From Halobacillus halophilus (lineage in GTDB: Bacteria; Bacillota; Bacilli; Bacillales; Halobacillaceae), in NCBI RefSeq assembly GCF_020171985.1, contig NZ_JAIVAL010000009.1:1-64000 (forward strand): 64,000 nucleotides of DNA, written 5' to 3'. The number at the start of each line of letters is the position of its first letter. Position 1 is the stretch's first letter. Positions 60,382-64,000 of this stretch are shown here, in pieces. The notes below the pieces were generated by a model that did no database searches, was not told where the DNA came from, and saw only the letters and a list, made by a program, of their open reading frames with translations. Made by a program: the position numbers and the translations under genes.

Positions 60382-61551
60382 CTAGCCGATTTTCACATGT
60401 CCTTTTAATAGATTTCTGGAGATAATTAATTTCTGAATTTCGTCCGTTCCGTCATAAATCCTCCATAGTCTTGCTTCACGGTACCATCGCTCGATTGGAA
60501 GTTCTCTTGTGTAGCCCATACCTCCGTGGATTTGAAGCACGCGGTCTACCACGTTATTCCCCATGGTTGCACCATACAGCTTAGCCATTGAAGCGTAGTG
60601 GCGGTTATCCTCCCCATTGTCGAGCGTAAAAGCAGCATTCAATACAAGCCATTTGGCTGCTTCAATCTCTACCGCTGAATCGGCAATCTGCCACTGAATA
60701 GCCTGCCTGGTTCCGATCGGCTTTCCGAAAGTCTCTCGCTCATTGGCATAATCAATCGCCATATTTAGTAATCGTTCCGCTGCTCCCACAGCTCTTGCCC
60801 CGACAACCCACCGGGCAAAACCAATCCATTCAAGTCCGAGTTCGTACCCTCGGTCGATTTCACCTAATATATTTTCTTCAGGAACCCTTACATTATCGAA
60901 AACAAGCGCTGCCGGTCCCCACTCGCCCATAGTGTGGATATACTCTGACTTCCACCCCATGGAACGGTCAGCAATAAAGCAGGTCACTCCTTCCCTCCCA
61001 CCTGAGGATTGATGAAGTTCTTTGTTGGTAACCGCAATGACCATGACAAAGTCCGCTTCGTTTCCGCCGGTGATAAATGTTTTTTCACCGTTTAGGATCC
61101 ATTCATTTCCTTCTTTAACAGCCGTCATCCTGATATTACGTGTATCAGAACCCGCTCCTGGCTCTGTCATGGCGAAGCAGGATTTTAACTCGCCGTTGAT
61201 CGTAGGGATCAGGTATTTCTGCTTCTGTTCTTCATTTCCGTAATACAAGATGTTGTCAGCGGACCCGCCGAACTGGAAAGGGACAAACGTCCGTGCTACT
61301 TCCATCTGCACAATAGCAAGCATCATTTGTCCAAGATCTGCCCCTCCATATTCCTCCGGCGTATTAATCCCCCAAAATCCAGCTTCCTTTGCCTTCATCT
61401 GGAGCTCTTTCATCTTGCCTTCGGGAAGGCTGGGTTTTCCTTCCCGCTCATTACGCAGCACATCATTTTCTAAAGGAATTAATTCTTTTTCTACAAATTT
61501 ACGAATGGTCTTTTTAACCATTTCCTGTTCTTCTGTTAATCGCAAATGCAT
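60382..61551 (-). CDS. acyl-CoA dehydrogenase (4)
   Basis: 389 residues from ATG 61551 (MHLRLTEEQEMVKKTIRKF); the frame is open to an ATG at 61599 but that runs into the candidate operator. FAMTEPGAGSDTRNIRMTA; FITGGNEADFVMVIAVT; LQIHGGMGYTRELPIERWYR; and IYDGTDEIQKLIIS, where the usual catalytic Glu (YEGT) is Asp. First gene of the operon 61.6 to 56.7 kb, behind a promoter and operator. Confidence 0.9.
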   Translation of the reverse strand: MHLRLTEEQEMVKKTIRKFVEKELIPLENDVLRNEREGKPSLPEGKMKELQMKAKEAGFWGINTPEEYGGADLGQMMLAIVQMEVARTFVPFQFGGSADNILYYGNEEQKQKYLIPTINGELKSCFAMTEPGAGSDTRNIRMTAVKEGNEWILNGEKTFITGGNEADFVMVIAVTNKELHQSSGGREGVTCFIADRSMGWKSEYIHTMGEWGPAALVFDNVRVPEENILGEIDRGYELGLEWIGFARWVVGARAVGAAERLLNMAIDYANERETFGKPIGTRQAIQWQIADSAVEIEAAKWLVLNAAFTLDNGEDNRHYASMAKLYGATMGNNVVDRVLQIHGGMGYTRELPIERWYREARLWRIYDGTDEIQKLIISRNLLKGHVKIG

Positions 61552-61595
61552 ACCACTATCCCCAATCTTTGTTATTTTAAAAAGATGGATAAACA

Positions 61596-61617
61596 ACATA
61601 CCTACTGGTTAGTATGT
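61596..61617 (-). promoter_or_regulatory. candidate TetR operator at the head of the acyl-CoA island
   Basis: On the minus strand ATACTAACCAGTAGGTAT, within a longer imperfect palindrome with ACATAC arms at both ends. It shares ATACTAACC with the palindrome at 54600 and lies between the promoter at 61626-61654 and the ACAD 4 start, where a repressor would block transcription. Confidence 0.65.
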
Positions 61618-61625
61618 TTAGTTTT

Positions 61626-61654
61626 ATATTATTTTAAATTTTCGGAAAATACAA
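61626..61654 (-). promoter_or_regulatory. promoter of the acyl-CoA operon
   Basis: On the minus strand TTGTAT (61654-61649) and TAATAT (61631-61626) are 17 bp apart. The candidate operator begins nine bases after the -10 box. Confidence 0.6.
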
Positions 61655-61852
61655 CACTTATTGCATAAAATCTGGATGTGATTTCTAAAAGGATTGTGAT
61701 TCAGGTTATCTATCGTTTTTTTCCGTTATATATCAAGTAAATTCGTCATTTTTCGCATTGTGATTTTGACATGCTAATATGGATCTTCCAAAAGCATGAT
61801 TAACAGATTCTGTTATCGGGTACAGTCATAATTGTGTACTTTAGAACTGAAT

Positions 61853-61961
61853 TCCTTATGAAGAGCCGGGGGAGGAAACTGGTCTTTTGATCCCGCAGCA
61901 ACCTCTATGAAAGCCATTGAAGGTGCTCCTTCCAGCAGACCATGGTCTGAAAGATAAGGAG
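61853..61961 (+). promoter_or_regulatory. SAM-I (S-box) riboswitch
   Basis: P1 pairs TCCTTAT (61853-61859) with ATAAGGA (61954-61960). Conserved S-box blocks are present in order: GAAGAGCCGGGGGAGG, AACTGGTC, TGATCCCGCAGCAACC, AAGGTGCTCCTTCCAGC and the closing GAAAGATAAGGAG. The size of about 105 bases fits. It is followed by a terminator (61978-62010), so it is an off-switch by SAM. The only gene after it in the same direction is the small one at 62080. Confidence 0.92.
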
Positions 61962-61977
61962 AGGACGATGAACGTAC

Positions 61978-62010
61978 AACCTCTTCCAAAAGAAGGGGTT
62001 TTGTTTTGTT
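61978..62010 (+). terminator. expression-platform terminator of the S-box
   Basis: AACCTCTTC (61978-61986) pairs with GAAGGGGTT (61992-62000) including a G-T pair, followed by TTGTTTTGTT. Standard place for S-box attenuation. Confidence 0.85.
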
Positions 62011-62079
62011 GATATATCTTACTCCGTTTATAGATTCAGGTAATGTTAGATTTTTTCGTAAACAAAGGAGGAATCATCA

Positions 62080-62238
62080 ATGTCTAGACTTCGAGATGCC
62101 GTGATTCAGCGCAGGAACTTTCTAATCTGCCAACTTATTCAAACCCGTAATTACAAAAATAAACGCAAGAACCTTGTAAATATGCCTTTGGAAAACCTGG
62201 AAAGTGAATACGATCTTCTCAAAGATAAAATTGGGTAA
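62080..62238 (+). CDS. FbpA-like small basic protein under S-box control
   Basis: 52 residues from ATG 62080 with a strong AAAGGAGG nine bases before. SRLRDAVIQRRNFLICQLIQ at the start, then basic KNKRKNL and LENLESEYDLL resemble the FbpA family (LR.AVE.R...L...LI, ELE.EYE). FbpA-like proteins in B. subtilis help an iron-sparing small-RNA response, but here the leader is an S-box and I see no clear Fur box. Too short to be sure of the family. Followed by the terminator shared with ectC. Confidence 0.7.
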   Translation: MSRLRDAVIQRRNFLICQLIQTRNYKNKRKNLVNMPLENLESEYDLLKDKIG

Positions 62239-62297
62239 GCAGCTAGTTTTCCATTAAAGAGAAACATTTTCTAAAAGTTCTGTCCCCCTTTTCATTT

Positions 62298-62345
62298 AAA
62301 AAGAGCGCTTGGAAGTAAAATGACTTCCAAGCGCTCTTTGTTTTA
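62298..62345. terminator. strong bidirectional terminator between the FbpA-like gene and ectC
   Basis: AAAGAGCGCTTGGAAGT (62300-62316) and its exact complement (62323-62339), a 17 bp perfect stem with a six-base loop and T-rich sequence on both strands. It overlaps the last bases of ectC. Confidence 0.92.
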
Positions 62346-62735
62346 TTTGCTTTCTTCCGGCAGGCGATAAACGCCTTCTTCATCATGCACTTCATTTCCC
62401 ACCAGCGCAGGATTGAATACACAAACAACGCGGAAATCCGTTTTCGCGCGCAGATAATGTTTCTCATGTCCATCGAGACAATACATCGTGCCTGGTTTTA
62501 TCTGATATTTTTTTCCGTCTTTCAATGTTTCGATCTCGGCTTCTCCTTCAATGCAATACACCGCTTCAATGTGATGCTTATACCAGATATACGTTTCTGT
62601 ACCTGCATAAAGCACCGTATCATGAAGGCTGAAACCGACGTTATCATCCTTCAGAAGAAATCTTCTGCTTTTCCAGTTATCATCTTTTACTTCGCGTTCT
62701 GTTCCGATTAGATCTTCGAGTTTTACTACATTCAT
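62343..62735 (-). CDS. ectC: L-ectoine synthase
   Basis: 130 residues. Cupin fold closing the ring of N-gamma-acetyl-diaminobutyrate to ectoine, a compatible solute. [16 protein letters not shown] start, [20 protein letters not shown] and [16 protein letters not shown] (metal-site region). Overlaps ectB by four bases (ATGA). Last gene of the ectABC operon; ectA should lie beyond the right edge. Confidence 0.96.
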   Translation of the reverse strand: MNVVKLEDLIGTEREVKDDNWKSRRFLLKDDNVGFSLHDTVLYAGTETYIWYKHHIEAVYCIEGEAEIETLKDGKKYQIKPGTMYCLDGHEKHYLRAKTDFRVVCVFNPALVGNEVHDEEGVYRLPEESK

Positions 62736-64000
62736 ACTTTCGCTTCCTCCTTGCCTAGCACGGCTTTAATACTTTCTTCAATAATATCTAAACCTTTAGA
62801 GATACCTTCTTCGTCGATTACTAACGGAGGCAGCATCTTAAGGACTTCATCGTCCGGTCCGGATGTTTCAATAATCAGACCCTTCTTGAAGGCTTCACCG
62901 GCAATTTGCTCTGCGAATCCTTCCTTCTTGCTGGCGATTCCGAGCATCAATCCACGACCGCGGACCTCACCTTCCAGTTCAGGATAATCCTTCACGAACT
63001 GATGCAGGCGTTTTTGGAAAAGTTCACTCTTCTCTTCAATAGAATTGCTGAAATCATTCGTTTTCCAATAATTTAATGCCTCTGCTGCTGTAACAAAGGC
63101 CAGGTTGTTTCCACGGAATGTACCATTGTGTTCCCCTGGTCCCCACTGGTCATACTCAGGCTTGATCAGGGTAATGGCCATTGGCAGTCCGCTTCCACTA
63201 ATCGACTTGGACAGGCAAACTACATCTGGTGAAATTCCTGCTTTCTCAAAACTGAAGAAGGTCCCCGTGCGCCCGCATCCGGCCTGAACATCATCTACAA
63301 TCAGCATGATATCCAGACGACGGCATAGTTCTTCTACTTTTTTCAGCCACTCAAAACTTGCTGCATTAATGCCGCCTTCTCCCTGAACGGTTTCTAGGAT
63401 AATAGCAGCTGGAAGATCAATACCGCTTCCGCCATCCTGAATCATTCTTTCAAGGTAATCCAGAGAATCATAGCCATCCATGTAGTCGTCGTACGGCATT
63501 GCCATGCTGTAAGTTAGTGGAATTCCAGCTCCGTGACGTTTAAAGGCATTTCCGGTAACGGAAAGCGCACCGATGGTCATACCGTGGAAGGCATTCGTAA
63601 ACGTGACCACCTTTTCACGGCCGGTTACTTTTCTGGCAATTTTAAGCGCACTCTCGACGGTATTGGTTCCTGTAGGACCAGGAAACATAATTTTGTAGCT
63701 CATATTTCTAGGCTCAAGAATAACTTCGTTAAACTTCTTCAAAAATTCAGCCCGGGCATTTGTTGCCATATCCAGACTGTGAAGCAATCCGTCGCTTTGT
63801 ATATATTCAATCAGCTTTTGCTGCATAGCATCGTTGTTATGACCATAGTTCAGGGCTCCTGCACCCGCAAAAAAGTCAATATAGGTATTGCCATTTCCGT
63901 CCCACATTTGATAGCCCTTAGCCTTTTCAAACGTAGTCGGAAAACTGCGGCTGTAACTGCGAACTTCTGATTCAAGATTTTCAAAAATACTCATGTCCAT
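62732..64000 (-). CDS. ectB: diaminobutyrate--2-oxoglutarate transaminase, at the window edge
   Basis: 422 residues visible. PLP-dependent class III aminotransferase making diaminobutyrate from aspartate semialdehyde, first step of ectoine synthesis. [16 protein letters not shown] start, [30 protein letters not shown] (PLP-ring Asp), catalytic Lys265 in [14 protein letters not shown], and [18 protein letters not shown]. The first ATG is exactly at the edge (64000) and a second, better family match, is at 63994; the SD lies outside, so the start is open. Overlaps ectC. Confidence 0.95.
   Translation of the reverse strand: MDMSIFENLESEVRSYSRSFPTTFEKAKGYQMWDGNGNTYIDFFAGAGALNYGHNNDAMQQKLIEYIQSDGLLHSLDMATNARAEFLKKFNEVILEPRNMSYKIMFPGPTGTNTVESALKIARKVTGREKVVTFTNAFHGMTIGALSVTGNAFKRHGAGIPLTYSMAMPYDDYMDGYDSLDYLERMIQDGGSGIDLPAAIILETVQGEGGINAASFEWLKKVEELCRRLDIMLIVDDVQAGCGRTGTFFSFEKAGISPDVVCLSKSISGSGLPMAITLIKPEYDQWGPGEHNGTFRGNNLAFVTAAEALNYWKTNDFSNSIEEKSELFQKRLHQFVKDYPELEGEVRGRGLMLGIASKKEGFAEQIAGEAFKKGLIIETSGPDDEVLKMLPPLVIDEEGISKGLDIIEESIKAVLGKEEAKV

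Noticed and set aside
61767-61790. TTGACA near 61773 as the S-box promoter -35 box
   Set aside because: No acceptable -10 box occurs 16-18 bases downstream; the real promoter could not be fixed by eye.

Overview
The window reads as chromosomal DNA of a moderately halophilic, low-to-medium G+C member of the Bacillaceae, most like Halobacillus or a close relative. Supporting signs are: a moxR-DUF58-transglutaminase-guaA-pbuG block in the order known from Bacillus subtilis (yeaC-yeaD-yebA-guaA-pbuG); ectoine genes ectB and ectC at the right edge; a bacillithiol-dependent FosB; YjzC-type, FbpA-type and CspA-type proteins; strong Bacillus-style Shine-Dalgarno (SD) sequences; and several copies of about 200 bp intergenic repeats of a kind typical for this group. 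The genus is an inference.

Layout. 0-8.3 kb (minus strand): pbuG and guaA, each behind its own guanine-class riboswitch and terminator, then the transglutaminase/DUF58/MoxR operon. 8.3-16.9 kb: small loci, namely an unknown membrane protein with a decayed neighbour, an FGGY sugar kinase, an Nramp-like transporter without the usual metal-binding motifs, a 1 kb patch of repeats, fosB, a methyltransferase, a zinc alcohol dehydrogenase and a 5'-truncated Cu/Zn superoxide dismutase pseudogene. 16.9-20.7 kb (minus): an operon of a membrane protein, CcdA, a ResA/TlpA thioredoxin, a response regulator and a histidine kinase. 20.8-32.4 kb: an MhqO-type dioxygenase behind an MhqR-like operator, a YjzC protein, an M14-type peptidase, a FAD/Rieske oxidoreductase, a polar amino-acid ABC importer, a 30-residue peptide gene, a LysM polysaccharide deacetylase, a rhodanese, tandemly duplicated cold-shock genes and a potassium channel.

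32.7-39.4 kb (plus): a unit of three M20-family amidohydrolases, a regulator with a GGDEF-like middle domain and a winged-helix C-terminus, and an AbgT-family transporter. A related 32 bp motif precedes both the first hydrolase and the transporter, so import and hydrolysis of an acylated amino acid or aminobenzoyl-glutamate-like compound may be co-regulated.

40.5-61.6 kb (minus): a 21 kb acyl-CoA catabolic island. It has four acyl-CoA dehydrogenases, two acyl-CoA ligases, two thiolases, three short-chain dehydrogenases, a two-gene MaoC-type hydratase, three hotdog thioesterases, a Liv-type ABC importer and a TetR regulator. No crotonase-type enoyl-CoA hydratase is present. The sequence therefore encodes a beta-oxidation-like cycle (ligase, dehydrogenase, MaoC hydratase, SDR, thiolase) with its own importer. 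Two related palindromes, at 54.6 and 61.6 kb, look like sites for the TetR protein.

61.8-64 kb: a SAM (S-box) riboswitch with terminator, followed only by a 52-codon FbpA-like gene, then ectC and ectB on the minus strand; ectB runs to the window end. No rRNA, tRNA, CRISPR array, prophage or insertion sequence was recognised.
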